The translations under genes were made by a program, and so were the position numbers. DNA of 64,000 bases from Branchipolynoe longqiensis. Its lineage: Eukaryota; Annelida; Polychaeta; Phyllodocida; Polynoidae. Below are positions 42,239-52,796 of this stretch, piece by piece (position 1 is the first letter of the stretch; each line of letters opens with the position of its first letter). The DNA lies in contig CM059193.1 of NCBI GenBank assembly GCA_030323885.1, positions 93,798,852-93,862,851 of the forward strand. The letters are read 5' to 3'. The notes below the pieces were generated by a model. The model was not told where the DNA came from, did no database searches, and saw nothing but the letters and a program-made list of their open reading frames with translations.

Positions 42239-42545
42239 ATGTTTCATTATATTTTCCAACTCAAAAGTAGCAGGTAAATATGAAGACGTACATAAAGAAT
42301 ATATTGTGCTTCTTAAATTAAGAATTTACCAGCTCAGTTAATTTCCCCAGCATGTCGAAATTCTTCGCCAGCTTTTCTAATGGGTTGGTTTTCACCCCTC
42401 TACTGGAAGTACGGGTGAATCTTTTATCTAGTGACAGGCATACATTTAGTAAACCATTGGTTTGACTCGTCCGGTTCTCAAACTTCCAGCCTTCCGCACA
42501 AGAAGCCTGTGCTCTAACACAATTCGGCCACGGCATCCAGTTGTT

Positions 42546-42655
42546 TGTTTTTGTTGGTTTTGTGTGCGTATGGGTGAGGTTTTTTTGGGAGGGTGGGGGG
42601 CGGGGGGGGGGGGGGGGGAGGGTGCTTCAAGTAGAAAAGCCAGTTCAACTTATAA
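42546..42655. other. G-run spacer
   Basis: TTTGTTTTTGTTGG and a run of about 18 G (42601-42619). No gene. Confidence 0.4.
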
Positions 42656-43012
42656 TTAAAGCTGCATAGTCCGATGAAGCATCAAATTTTCAAAACCAAA
42701 ACAATTATCTGGAATTGATTCTACATATCTAACTTAGATAGTGATGCATGTATTAAGCATTTGTTGCAACATCGCAGGGAATACTGAGGCAATTTAATAG
42801 AACCTGTTACTGCTAAAGCCTATGGTGTCAGAGTTTTGGCAAGCTTGCCAAAACTAATTTGATATGTTTGCACTTCAAATATCTCAAAACATCCCTGTTT
42901 AAAATAAACAGGACTCGAAAGTTGAAGCTAAAGTAATGTCGATTATAACGGTCAGGTTAATCTATTTATCTCATAAAAATTACAGAAACTCAACACCATC
43001 GGACTATGCAAG
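42656..43012 (-). mobile_element. MITE-F copy
   Basis: Reverse orientation: TTAAAGCTGCATAGTCCGAT at 42656 and ACACCATCGGACTATGCAAG at the far end, with complete interior. Confidence 0.92.
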
Positions 43013-43829
43013 TGTAGTAGTCTGAACATGAGCTCTACTACCACGCGGTAGTAGCGGAGACTACGCCGTACACCAGTGCAGTAAGTACCCATACACTGTG
43101 CCAGGTGGCGGCATGGGTAGCCACCGGTCAGACCCCAACTGGGCTGACCTCTACTGCGTGTGGCTGACCCACCCCCCACCCCCACACACACCTATAGAGT
43201 CGATGTGGGATCTGGCGAGTCAGGGGGCGGGTCAGACAACTACTGATGCCGCGGAGAGCAGATGGTTAAATAAACCAAGTTGAAGCGTACTCTGATTGAA
43301 TCTTGGTGTTCTTCCGTGAGTGACCGTGAGAGTGGGAGTCGGATGGCCGTGGGCCATTACACAACTTTAAATAAACCTACATTTTATTTTTAAATGCCCG
43401 GCCTGTTACAGCAAAATATCCAAAGTTGAATTCTGGCATTCTCAGTTTAGTAGGACGGAAAATCACCAAGCAGAGCTTGTGTCACAAGTTGCATAGAATA
43501 TCCGCTAGGAGTTTAACTCCTTTGGCACGCCCCCGTTCGCAGACGGGCGGAACTAGTCAGAACAAATAACAAAAAAGGCCTACCAAAAGGTATGTCGCAC
43601 TAACTATATGCAAATTACTTCGTCTCTCAGATAATACCACGAATGCAATGCTATGGATACCCTAATAAATACAGACGCATGAATGCCATGGATGAGAAAA
43701 GTTATTACAAAATAAAAGTATGTGCAGTTAAATTAAGTTTCACAGCAATTTTCTATTTACTGTTATAATCGCTTCGTTACAGTGGAAATGACAAAACTGG
43801 CTTCAAATCCCGTCGGACAAATAAACCTA
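43013..43829. other. No recognisable gene
   Basis: A near-palindrome CTACTACCACGCGGTAGTAG lies at 43033-43052. 43160-43192 is C/A-rich. The rest is single-copy-looking without coding motifs. Confidence 0.4.
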
Positions 43830-44185
43830 AGTGTGTGAGTGAGTGTTAGTGTGAGTGAACTAGTCTGAGTGAGTGTTAGAGTGAGTGTGTGTGTGAGTGT
43901 GAGTGGGTGTGTGAGTGAGTGTGTGAGTGAGTGTGAGTGAATGAGTCTGAGTGAGTGTTAGAGTGAGTGTGTGTGTGAGTGGGTGTGTGAGTGAGTGTGT
44001 GAGTGAGTGTGAGTGAATGAGTCTGAGTGAGTGTTAGAGTGAATGTGTGTGTGAATGAGTCTGAGTGAGTGGGAGAGTGAGTGAGTGAATGAGTGTGTGA
44101 GTGTGAGTTAGTGAGTGTGTGCGAGTAAGTAAGTGAGTGGTTGATTGAGTGAGAGTGAGTGATTGATTGATTGATTGAATGAGCC
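43830..44185. repeat. (GTGA)n-type satellite, larger unit about 100 bp
   Basis: GAGTGAGTGTTAGAGTGAGT and GTGTGTGAGTGGGTGTGTGA phrases repeat with a period of about 110 bp. Ser/His/Thr-rich minus-strand frame is an artefact. Confidence 0.92.
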
Positions 44186-44227
44186 CCATCCAGCAACACT
44201 AGCCTCTCCTCCCCGTTTGACATGAAT

Positions 44228-44498
44228 GATAAGTCGGGAGTTCGGTTCCCGGTTGAGTCAAACCGATGACTTTAAAATTGGTACTTCTCGCTTCCTAGCC
44301 TGGCACTCGGCATTGATAATACTAGGATAGGGCAAGGACTGGTTAACTCAGTGTGAGGATAATGGGATATAGGGTCATGGTGCCAGCAGCCTGATTTCAT
44401 AGTGGGGCAGCACTATACACTTGTCAAAAGTCAGTACCCATCCTGATATGACCTTAGGTGTCGCCAGGATGTAAAACTCTAACAACCAACCAACCAAT
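44228..44498 (+). mobile_element. SINE-A copy, head truncated
   Basis: Begins at GTCGGGAGTTCGGTTCCCGG, body with a small deletion near 44408, tail AAAACTCTAACAACCAACC. Confidence 0.88.
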
Positions 44499-44969
44499 AA
44501 GGTACTGTCAGGCGAGGTAGCCATAAACATTAATGTTATGCTATACATCTTTGATTTGACTTGGCCGGGGATGGAACCCATACCATCATTTTTCCGTAAT
44601 AGCCCCATCAAATGAGATTCACAACACATTGTGACTGACTGGACTGAAATCATTGTTTTTTTTCCTCTTTCGATTTTTCACGCAATATCGCCCAAAGCTG
44701 GTAAACACAGAATCCAAACATTCCAGGGGCAAACAAACCTTGCACACCGAGCCCTCAAGCACCGGTACTTTAGTCTTTTTGTAGTGCACACACTACATCC
44801 GGTGTCCACGGGGCCGCCCTGTACTTGATCACGGGCCAAGTGGGCGTGTCCACAACGCGGCGATCGTCTGCTCTTGGTTCTAACAATAAGGGTTGACGAT
44901 GGCTATCTCCGTCACTTGCCTTTTCCGAGTAGAATATTTATAGAAATGCATGGTAGTGTCCACACCAAG
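44499..44969. other. No clear feature
   Basis: 44550-44585 (TTTGACTTGGCCGGGGATGG) looks like a small SINE-A head scrap on the minus strand. The rest is unassigned. Confidence 0.35.
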
Positions 44970-45110
44970 TTGGTTAGTTGGTTGTTGTTTTAAGTCCTGG
45001 CAACATTTAAGGTCATATCCGGACGGGTACCGACTTGTGACAGTGCGCACTCATCGCGACTTTACAGTGCTGCCCCACTGGGAAATCAGACTGCCGGCAC
45101 CATCACCCAT
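44970..45110 (-). mobile_element. SINE-A 3' fragment
   Basis: TTGGTTGTTGTTTTAAGTCC to GGAAATCAGACTGCCGGCAC. It then runs directly into a GGTGAT array. Confidence 0.88.
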
Positions 45111-45428
45111 GGTGGTGATGGTAGTGGTGGTTATGGTGTTGGTGATGATGATGGTAGTGGTGTTGGTGATGTTGGTGGTGATGATGATGGTGGTGGTCTT
45201 GCTGATGATGATGGTGATGGTAGTGGTGGTGAAGATGGTGTTGTTGGTGTTATTGGTGTTGTTGTTGGTGATGATGGTGGTGGTGGTGTTGGTGTTGGTG
45301 GTGTTGGTGAGGTTGGTGGGGTTGGTGATGTTGGTGTTGTTGTTGGTGGTGGTGTTGTTGGTGGTGGAGATGGTGTTGTTGGTGTTGTTGTTGGTGATGG
45401 TGGTGTTGATGTCGGTGGTTGTAAATGA
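45108..45428. repeat. (GGTGAT/GGTGTT)n array
   Basis: Imperfect hexamer repeats. Met/Val- and His/Gln-rich frames are artefacts. It starts at the broken end of a SINE-A and ends at Repeat-P. Confidence 0.92.
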
Positions 45429-45429
45429 A

Positions 45430-45610
45430 GTAAAACACTGCGTCTAAAGTGGGATTCAAACCCACACTCCTACCACTCTAAGGCTAGCGTCCTAACCATT
45501 ATGCTATCTTGGCTCCCTGATACAATCACCCAGACCTACTTTTATGTGTGGTATTTTACTGTGTGAGGTAAGTGCACGTGATTACTGCACTACAGGTGCA
45601 TATGGAATGC
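45430..45610 (-). mobile_element. Repeat-P copy
   Basis: Complement reads GGAGCCAAGATAGCATAATG, GTTAGGACGCTAGCC and box-B GTGGGTTTGAATCCCAC. Upstream of the core is TGGGTGATTGTATCAGGG plus about 60 bp (CAGACCTACTTTTATGTGTG) resembling the upstream part of the 52-53 kb copies. Confidence 0.82.
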
Positions 45611-45691
45611 AGTTTAATTTTGAAGAATTTGAGAAAGTTCTAACTAAACCACACAAGTTGTAATTAGATCATGGAGTTAAAGTACTTAAAC

Positions 45692-46380
45692 CAGACGGGA
45701 TGGCCGAATGAGTTAAGCGTTCCTTTCCCGTTTTGGTAGATCATGGGATTCGAACACTGGTCAAGTCAAACCAATGATTTAAAAATTGATACTTGTCGCT
45801 TCCTAGCCACGCGCTTGCATAATATAGGGTATTCACGTGACGTCATCAACCGGATGCGTGGCCATTGTGGCGATATCAACTAGTAAACAACGCCTTGAGT
45901 TTGCCGGTATGCGCAGTACAAAACATTAGTTTTATTCAAAATTAATAGAAACCCAGAACCCCAACCTTATCAATTTAATATAAACTTTTTGGTAAACATG
46001 TTTTCTATATGTGTACCAAGGGATTTGTTTCTAGGTGGTGTGGTTTTAGAGATATTTAACTTTTTCTGTATGAAGATTGCTCACTGCCATTGACAATGCA
46101 TTGAGTTAGTTGGGTTTGTTATTGTGGTTGTATCTCCACAATGGCCGCACTTCCGTTTAGCGTGACGTCAGTGCATACCCTATATAGGATAGGGCAATGA
46201 CTCGTTGGCTAAATGTCATATATAATGTGACTGAGTTGGATATCGGATCATGGTGCTGGCCTGCTGGCAGCCTGGTCTCCCAGTGGGCCAGCAATATAAA
46301 ATCACCATGCTTGTGCACTGTCACAAGTCGGCATCCGTCCTGATATGACCTTAGATGTTACCAGGACGTAAAACTCCAAC
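45692..46380 (+). mobile_element. SINE-A copy interrupted by element O
   Basis: Head CAGACGGGATGGCCGAATGA and box B are at 45692-45822. The body resumes at 46185 (AGGATAGGGCAATGACTCG) and ends with tail GTAAAACTCCAACTACAC. Removing element O and one TATA restores a continuous SINE. Confidence 0.9.
45827..46180. mobile_element. TIR element O (354 bp)
   Basis: Ends GGGTATTCACGTGACGTCAT and CGTGACGTCAGTGCATACCC are inverted with a small offset. TATA flanks both sides (45823-45826, 46181-46184). The interior holds the conserved block shared with element N and the 35.3-kb repeat (GTGGTGTGGTTTTAGAGATA, TTTTTCTGTATGAAGATTGC). Confidence 0.88.
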
Positions 46381-46595
46381 TACACAACGCCCTGCTGTCG
46401 ACCAGTAAGCATGAGGAGGCACCACACAGCGCGCCGCCGCCACTACAGGCGCCACCTGGTGGAGACAGCGCACACTAACCCGCCCACGATAGTGTGTGGT
46501 TGGGGGCGCCCCCAGGCGGGACACGGTGTCAACAGCACCTTCTGTCCCACAAGGTGATCAATAAATGTGGATGAGAGCCTTGTGAGTAAATAGCA
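46381..46595. other. GC-rich unassigned sequence
   Basis: Contains GGCGCCACCTGGTGG and GGGGGCGCCCCCAGGCGGG, a GC-rich palindrome. No frame with motifs. Confidence 0.4.
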
Positions 46596-46735
46596 AAAGC
46601 TTGTTTTATTTAACGACGCATCTAGAACACATCATCATCAGCTATTGGATGTCAAACATGGTCATTCTGACATATTTATTTGGAGGAAACTCACTGCCGC
46701 CACATAGGCTACACTTTCCGATATTCGGAACTGCA
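46596..46735 (-). mobile_element. SINE-D fragment
   Basis: Complement of the SINE-D 3' half: GTTTTATTTAACGACGCATC, AGCTATTGGATGTCAAACAT, GGTCATTCTGACATATTT, GGAGGAAACTCACTGCCGCC. Confidence 0.85.
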
Positions 46736-47063
46736 GCATTGAAAAACGGCGCCGTTAACACGGCCCGTTTTTGGGGGTTTATGGGTGATAGGGGGTTGGC
46801 GAGCTCTTCGTGGCGTGGTGGCATGGTCAAAGTGTCCACATACATTGTATATTACATTCATAATGCACCCGCGTTTTTGCCAAAGCAAAGTCAAAGCCGA
46901 AGCCAAAGCTCGGTTAAACCAATGATTGGTTAATCAAAACAAATTTCTAGGGTCCCTTCAAGTTGGGTTTAATGGGGTTCTACCGAATACTTACATCGGA
47001 AAATGAAAAAAAATTCTAAACCATCGGACTAGGCAACTTAGCGTTCTATGCGAATGTAGTCTA
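46736..47063. other. Unassigned, with a MITE-F end fragment
   Basis: 46975-47040 ends with TAAACCATCGGACTAGGCAA, resembling a MITE-F terminus. The rest is not recognised. Confidence 0.45.
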
Positions 47064-47847
47064 AAGCTGAGATTCCTTCTATGTGGTATGCGGCATGCGG
47101 TATGCGAATGGGAAGATTCCTTCTACATGGTATGCGGTATGCGGCACACGACTGGCTAAATTTAAAAAATAAAAATAAACAAGTATACTCCATACTGCAC
47201 TGTATATGGCCTAATATGGCATTTATATCTATGTAACTCTTGGTACGTCACATGGAGGTTCCTACCTTTATAATTACCTAATTATAGATAAGTATTCATA
47301 TTTATGTGGCTATGGTAGCATTTTTACGAACCCGTAACCCAACCACCACCACTACCATATTTTTTTTCAATCTGCACCCTTGTGAGTGTCCATTCCGTAA
47401 TGCTCAGTCACCTCTCCTCGTTTAAACCTAATGGACAAGTGCGACTGATGTATGTAGTGTATGTCGTGTACATAGTGTATGAAGTGTATGTAGTGTACAT
47501 AGTGTATGTAGTGTACATAGTGTATGTAGGGTATGTAGTGTATGTAGTGTACATAGTGTATGCAGTGTATGTAATGTCCATCTCCCGGGTGACCACCTCC
47601 CATCAGCACACTTGTGTCCGTAATTATCAGTCGCCTCCTCCTGCCTTAAACCAATGGACAAATGCGACTGATGGTTTTCTATTCACACCCCCGTGCCGCA
47701 TGCCGCACCGATCGCTACAGGGACCGATCGAGTTGTCGCATTTGCATACCGTGTGTAAGGGTTGCAGCCCATTGACTTCAAGGCGTTTCGATTTTTTGCC
47801 ACATTTGCATTCGCATACCGCATACCGCGTGTAAGGAATCTCAGCTT
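47064..47847. mobile_element. MITE-I copy 2 (784 bp, clear TA duplication)
   Basis: TIRs AAGCTGAGATTCC and GGAATCTCAGCTT with TA at 47062-47063 and 47848-47849. Subterminal GGTATGCGGCATGCGGTATG and GCATACCGCATACCGCG. The interior has the block shared with copies 1 and 4, and a GTGTACATAGTGTATGTA tandem repeat (47445-47575). Confidence 0.92.
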
Positions 47848-47849
47848 TA

Positions 47850-48414
47850 CACTCCGATACCAGTATACGTATAGAACAACTCTGTCGAATCTGTGTCCAA
47901 GTTTCTATTACAAAACCACCAAGAAAACAAAAAAACCTTGTTACCAGGACGTAAATGCTCAACAACCAACCAACTAAAAAAAAACTAAATAAATAATGTG
48001 TATGGCAAGTGACCCATTCTCCACCAGACAGTAAACTAATGTTGCAGACGCCGTCATTTTCCCACTGATTCCAGCAGGCGACATTTTCTCACATCTGTAA
48101 TTCACAACGATTTCCCGCCTTTAAACAATTCACTATGCCACTTGATTGTCTCAGGAGACTCCCATGATGAGAACTCGTCTTTTTGGTAAAAGAAACCCAC
48201 AAGTTTTGGTGAATTAGTGAAATTTTCACAGAAAGCAGACGACATTTGGACGCCCCAGACGCCGCCCGCCACTCGTTGCCTGGTTACAGACGCTCGGTCC
48301 GTGAGAATGAGGCTGTGTGGTCTTTTGACAATGTTCAAGAGACCAGCAGGCTGGGGCGGCCTCAGACAAGTTCACTGAGCCACCTCACCGAGTTTCATGT
48401 TGTAAGTCTCGACA
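47850..48414. other. No recognisable feature
   Basis: 47935-47975 (GTTACCAGGACGTAAATGCT, CAACAACCAACC) is a small SINE-A tail scrap. Short open frames at 48100-48450 have no known motif. Confidence 0.4.
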
Positions 48415-48541
48415 ACTCACACACACTAGCTAACACACACACTAGCTAACACACACACACACACACACACACACCAACTCGCTCTCACACACTAACCAAC
48501 GTTTACACTCACCAACGCACACACACACACACACACACACG
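48415..48541. repeat. CA-rich repeat
   Basis: ACACACACACTAGCTAAC units and (CA)n runs. Confidence 0.85.
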
Positions 48542-48633
48542 CTAGCTTAGTTGGTTGGTATATATACCAAAATAATTCTGGACATGATTTTGTTTACCCG
48601 ATACTGAGAATTGCAGAATAACACAGGAGCAAC

Positions 48634-48952
48634 AGCGGACGAGGTGGCCGAATCGGTAGAGCGCGGGTCTCGCATGCGGGAGATCGGGAATTCGGTTCAT
48701 GGTCGAGTCAAATCAAGGACATATGAAATGTCGCTTCCTAGCCTGGCAGTCAGCATTAATAGGATAGGGCAAGGACTGGTTAGCTCAGTGTCAGGATAAT
48801 GTGACTAAGTGGGATATCAGGTTATGGTGCCAGTGGCCTGATTTCACAGTGGGGCAGCACTATAAAGTCACCATGAGGCACAGTCACAAGTTGGTACCCA
48901 TCCTGATATGACATTAGATGTTGCCGGGATGTAAAACTCCAACAACCAACTG
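48634..48952 (+). mobile_element. SINE-A full-length copy (best head)
   Basis: Head GCGGACGAGGTGGCCGAATC, GGTAGAGCGCGGGTCTCGCA, GAATTCGGTTC, AGTCAAATC. Full body and tail GTAAAACTCCAACAACCAAC. Box A TGGCCGAATCGG and box B are both easy to see. Confidence 0.94.
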
Positions 48953-49075
48953 CAATAAATGTTTACTGAATGCACCAGTCTAAGTAGGGTCCAAATTTAT
49001 GTAAATGTTTGGTTTTAAAAAGTTGATGGTTTCACTGGAGCATTAAGATTTACTTAAAGCACCGACTATCGCTGT
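48953..49075 (+). mobile_element. MITE-F 3' fragment
   Basis: TGCAATAAATGTTTACTGAA, GCACCAGTCTAAG, GTTTTAAAAAGTTGATGG. It is diverged and lies directly before another copy. Confidence 0.6.
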
Positions 49076-49102
49076 TAACAAATTTTCAGATTTGTGAGGG
49101 TT

Positions 49103-49725
49103 TTAAAGGTGCAGTCTGATGGGTCATTTTCTGAGATAAATATATTAGGTTGATCGTTATAATCTACCTGGCTTTAGTTTGAAATAACTGTTATTTTAAA
49201 TGGCTATCTTTTGGGCTATTTCAAGTGCAAACATGCAAAATTAATTATGGCAAGCACGCCAAAACTCTGACACCATAGGCTTCTGCAGTAACATGTTCTA
49301 TTAAATTGGCTCGGTATTACGTTCTATATGGCGATACATGTTTAATAAGTGCACCAGTATCTAAGTTACATTTGTAGAATCAAGCGAAGATTCCATATAC
49401 GCGGTATGCGGTATGCGGCATGCGAATGCGGTATGCGGCATAGATACCCATGCCATTTTGGGGGTTTTTGCTCCAAATTTGTGAAGGAAAGTCAAAGTTA
49501 CTGTTGTTTTCTATGGCAAACGTAGCAGCATTAGCATTCACACCGATCGGTCCATGGGTCGATCCATTTGCCACATTCGCATTCGCACATATAGAAGCAT
49601 TACTGTTCACTTACATGCTTTTCTATTTTTTTCCGCATACCGCATGCATGGAATCTTAGCTTTAAATCTAGATAATTGCTTTCGCTTTCAAAATTTGATA
49701 TTTCATCGCACTATCCAATTTTAAG
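49103..49725 (+). mobile_element. MITE-F copy hosting MITE-I
   Basis: Begins TTAAAGGTGCAGTCTGATGG, interior to 49381 (TTTGTAGAATC), then MITE-I, then AAATCTAGATAATTGCTTTC to the end ATTTCATCGCACTATCCAAT. Confidence 0.9.
49382..49662. mobile_element. MITE-I copy 3 (281 bp, shortest)
   Basis: TIRs AAGCGAAGATTCC and GGAATCTTAGCTT. Subterminal GGTATGCGGTATGCGGCATG and CCGCATACCGCATGC. The internal block of copies 1, 2 and 4 is absent. It is inserted in a MITE-F; the flanks are TC and TA, so the duplication is imperfect. Confidence 0.88.
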
Positions 49726-49864
49726 AATGTTTGCATGAACTACAGTGACTGGTGCTGTCCATTATACAGCAGTAGCCACTCCCTTAATTCTACAGGATCG
49801 GTGCTGTAACTAATACAGCACTGATTAAACTTAGATTATATGGACTGTCAATTCCAATAGTAAG

Positions 49865-50128
49865 ATGGCCGGAAGACCAGTGCTCCGGCGCTGACAAATG
49901 TCATATTCAGATGAATAAATACTTTACCAAAAAAAACACCCCAAAAACGCCTGAAATATATTTTTTTAAATAGTTGCCACGGAAATCTAAATACACTACT
50001 GTTATTTCAGTGTGATTGCGAGCATTTAAATTGTTGGCGTGGTCTTAAACAAATTAGTTTTTTTTAAATATAGTTTATTCATTGAATAAAGTCTTTTGTC
50101 AGCGCCGTGGCACTGGTCTTCCAGCCAT
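49865..50128. mobile_element. TIR element Q (264 bp)
   Basis: ATGGCCGGAAGACCAGTGCT on the left and the inverted GGCACTGGTCTTCCAGCCAT on the right. Together with CGGCGCTGACAAA this gives about 33 bp of TIR. A lone end (TACTGGTCTTCCAGCCATAT) also occurs at 34472-34491. No target duplication was resolved. Confidence 0.85.
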
Positions 50129-50545
50129 GTGACAATACAGTTATTTACAATATATGCAGCTAGCACAAATCAGCTGAAATAACAATATCAAACATTCAAA
50201 GACTTACATATGGTATAGTTTGACAATTCACATACAAAAATAGCAGTTATATGTTGTATTCCTACACACTTGATACATACATGTGTATTGATTAGACCTT
50301 TACATTACGGAGTGGTTAGGTGCATAGTTTTCCTTCATAGGTTTGTATGCCTACTATGTTGTGAACTGCAAAACTATCATGTTGAGATGGAGTGAGTGTT
50401 AGTAGAATGGTTTGTTTATTCTGTTAGATAGAGTGTGGTTAGCTTATAGGGTTATGCTTAAAAGGTTAATACCTCAGGTGTGTTTTTTGACTACATGAAG
50501 TAGTTTGAGTAAGTAGGTTGTTAGTAATGATGGGATAATTTGCAA
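50129..50545. other. No recognisable feature
   Basis: AT-rich, single-copy-looking. Confidence 0.3.
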
Positions 50546-50902
50546 TTAAAGTTACGTAGCTCGATGGTTTTGAGTTTCTGACATTTTCTGAGATATATAC
50601 ATTATTTTGGTCATTATAATCTACCATACTTTAGTTTGAAGAAACTTTCCTATAAAATTACTACTTTTTTGAGATATTTGAAATGCAAACATTTAAAATT
50701 AATGTTCTCATGCTTGTCAATAAATCTGACCCGATAGGCTTCAGCAGTAACAGGTTCTATTAAATTGACTCAGTATTCCCTTCTGTGTAGCAACAAATGC
50801 TTAATTAGTGCACCAGTATCCAAGTTGGATATGTAGGTTAAAATCCAGATAAGTTTTTTGCTTCTGAACATTTTATGCTTTGATCGGACGACGCAACTTT
50901 AA
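50546..50902 (+). mobile_element. MITE-F copy
   Basis: Ends TTAAAGTTACGTAGCTCGAT and GATCGGACGACGCAACTTTAA (in part). The interior is complete but more diverged (AGCAGTAACAGGTTCTATTA). Confidence 0.9.
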
Positions 50903-51617
50903 GTTTCATGTATCACCATTATGGCAAACAACTTAAAAACCATATTTGATGGTTTGTCAGCATTTAATTGCCAGCATTTCAACGAGTTAAGCTGTCCCTG
51001 GTTAAGGACTCACATAAATAAAATAAAATAAATTTAAAAAATACATTAATTTAAAAAAATTAAACTTAAATAGAAAAAATTTAAATTAAAAAAAAAAAAC
51101 TCCCCAAAAATCTTAATCGGAATTAAACACTCAAAGATTGTAGGAAAGACAAACTTCCTTGTGCGCAACTAAACTAAATTAGTTCAATCAAAAAAACCCT
51201 TTGATTCCCATAGCGAAATATGCAGCAGCAAAAGGTTAATGGGCAGAATCTCGCCGCTCAAGTCACGTGACCGCGGGAATTGAAGGGCACCGCTACATCT
51301 CAGGTCTGTGTTCACATCCAATCAGATCGGTGACACCCTCACCCATACCACACACACCCACACCCATACCACACACCACACACACCCGGCCGATTGAGTT
51401 CTCTCCTGCAGTTATCAAGTGACAAAGAGTTGGTGACATTTGGAGAACATCTGGCTTAAAAATAGCATCATGTACAGAGGGCGTGCGTATGGGCGGTCAC
51501 TGAGTGCGTTTCTGCATGTGGTAGCTTATAAATATATATTAAATCAGATTATCTCCCATAATTATCAGCTTCCACACCCCTCTTTGGATGGGCTCGCCTC
51601 CACACTCTCGATTATAT
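50903..51617. other. A-rich stretch then unassigned sequence
   Basis: Poly-A-like simple sequence at 51018-51105. CCACACACCC-rich at 51345-51390. No gene. Confidence 0.4.
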
Positions 51618-51897
51618 CTACAGGGATTCGAACCCCTGGTCGAATCAAACCAATGACTTAAAAATTGATACTTGTCGCTTCCTAACCAGGGACTCGGCAT
51701 TATTAGGATAGGGCAAGGACTGGTTCAGTGTCAGGATAATGTGACTGAGTGGGAAATTGGGTCATGGTGCCAGCAGCCTGTTCTCCCAGTGGTGCAGCAC
51801 TATAAAGTCGCCATGAGTGTGCACTGTCACAAGTCAATACCAGTCCTGATATGACCTTAGATGTTGCCAGGATGTAAAACCCCAACAAACAAACAAG
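51618..51897 (+). mobile_element. SINE-A copy, head truncated
   Basis: Starts in the T arm (ACAGGGATTCGAACCCCTGG), full body, tail GTAAAACCCCAACAAACAAAC. Confidence 0.9.
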
Positions 51898-51904
51898 TGT
51901 TGTG

Positions 51905-52137
51905 GAGGTGATGAAAATGGGAAACATTGGGCCTAGAGCGGGATTCAAACCCACATCTCTTTGCATTCCGGGCCAGTGTGCTAACCAACACCACCACCCA
52001 CACCACACACCACCCACCCACCCCCCAACAAACACACTAACCATTACACCACCTAGGCTCCCTGATATCACCACACTACCCAACGCCTACCTGTCTATGT
52101 GGCTCCTTGCCTCAGAGGTCAGTGCAGACCACTACAC
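51905..52137 (-). mobile_element. Repeat-P copy with internal expansion
   Basis: GGTGATGAAAATGGGAAACA, then GCGGGATTCAAACCCACATC, GGGCCAGTGTGCTAACC and an inserted C/A-rich stretch (51988-52040). CCATTACACCACCTAGGCTC, CCTGATATC and the extended upstream part ending AGTGCAGACCACTACAC complete it. Confidence 0.85.
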
Positions 52138-52356
52138 AAGTAACATTCCACTGAGGCAGAACCCTAACCGTGACAGAGAGCCTCATTAGCCTCATCAACG
52201 CGCCTTCAGTTCACAATGCGTGACCTACATTCGGGGTCAGATCAACATTTCACCAACACAGGTGTTTGTTTGCGGGCCCATCCATATACGAGGCAGGACT
52301 ACAACCAGGACACTGCGCAACACCAATCTGCGTCAACTGCTGGCTCAATTCTGCTA
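52138..52356. other. No recognisable feature
   Basis: Ordinary spacer. Confidence 0.3.
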
Positions 52357-52687
52357 TAGAGGGAGTGCACATGACATCATCACTCAGCAGTCAGCGGTCA
52401 GCCATCTTGGATTACGAGCACCCTCCCTAGCCATGTTGTGAATGCATGCAGATGCAGTAAAACAGAGTTGTCTTGTGTTATGGGAGGTTCTGGGCAGTTT
52501 ACATCCAATGTGTTTACTTACAAGTTACAGCACTTTAGCAACAACTTCTGAGGCCAAACTGCTCAAAACAGTGACAAATAAACCAACAAATCAGTAAATA
52601 ACCACAGTGTAGGCAGTTGCAAACCTTCTGTATGTAATCTAATATGGCCACCGAAAGTTGCTTTGTGACGTCATTACACCCCCTCTA
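52357..52687. mobile_element. TIR element R (331 bp)
   Basis: Ends TAGAGGGAGTGCACATGACA and TGACGTCATTACACCCCCTC (plus TA) are imperfectly inverted. The right end holds a TGACGTCA palindrome and the left a one-base variant. Interior contains ATCTTGGATTACGAG and CTAATATGGCCACCG. No coding. Confidence 0.72.
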
Positions 52688-52759
52688 TTAAGTCAGGATT
52701 TGTATTAATGCGCATTCATTCATGTGCGAAAGCACCAGGCAGAGGACATAAACTTGGTT

Positions 52760-52796
52760 GTGGGTTGGTTGTTGGAGTTTTACGTCCTGGCAACAT
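52760..52796 (-). mobile_element. SINE-A tail fragment
   Basis: TTGGTTGTTGGAGTTTTACG then TCCTGGCAACATTG. It abuts Repeat-P. Confidence 0.75.

Larger units (their letters stand above)
38583..42430. mobile_element. MITE-9 copy 4, split by an RTE element
   Basis: TIRs TAGATAAAAGATTCACCC (38583) and GGGTGAATCTTTTATCTA (shorter match, ends 42430). The perfect 9-bp duplication GTGACAGGC lies at 38574-38582 and 42431-42439. MITE sequence totals about 415 bp (38583-38811 plus 42245-42430), matching intact copies. The RTE sits in its interior. Confidence 0.94.
38340..42545 (-). mobile_element. SINE-A copy split by MITE-9 (outermost layer of a nest)
   Basis: Left piece 38340-38582 is the complement of the 3' body, with a rearranged duplicated start, ending ACTAGGCTAGGTAGTGACAGGC (in part). 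Right piece 42431-42545 continues from the duplicated 9 bp with CATTGGTTTGACTCGTCC to the head (GCCACGGCATCCAG). The two halves join into one SINE when the MITE is removed. Confidence 0.88.

Noticed and set aside
47367..47834. Tyr/Val-rich and His/Tyr-rich frames
   Set aside because: Come from the GTGTACATAGTGTATGTA tandem repeat in MITE-I copy 2.
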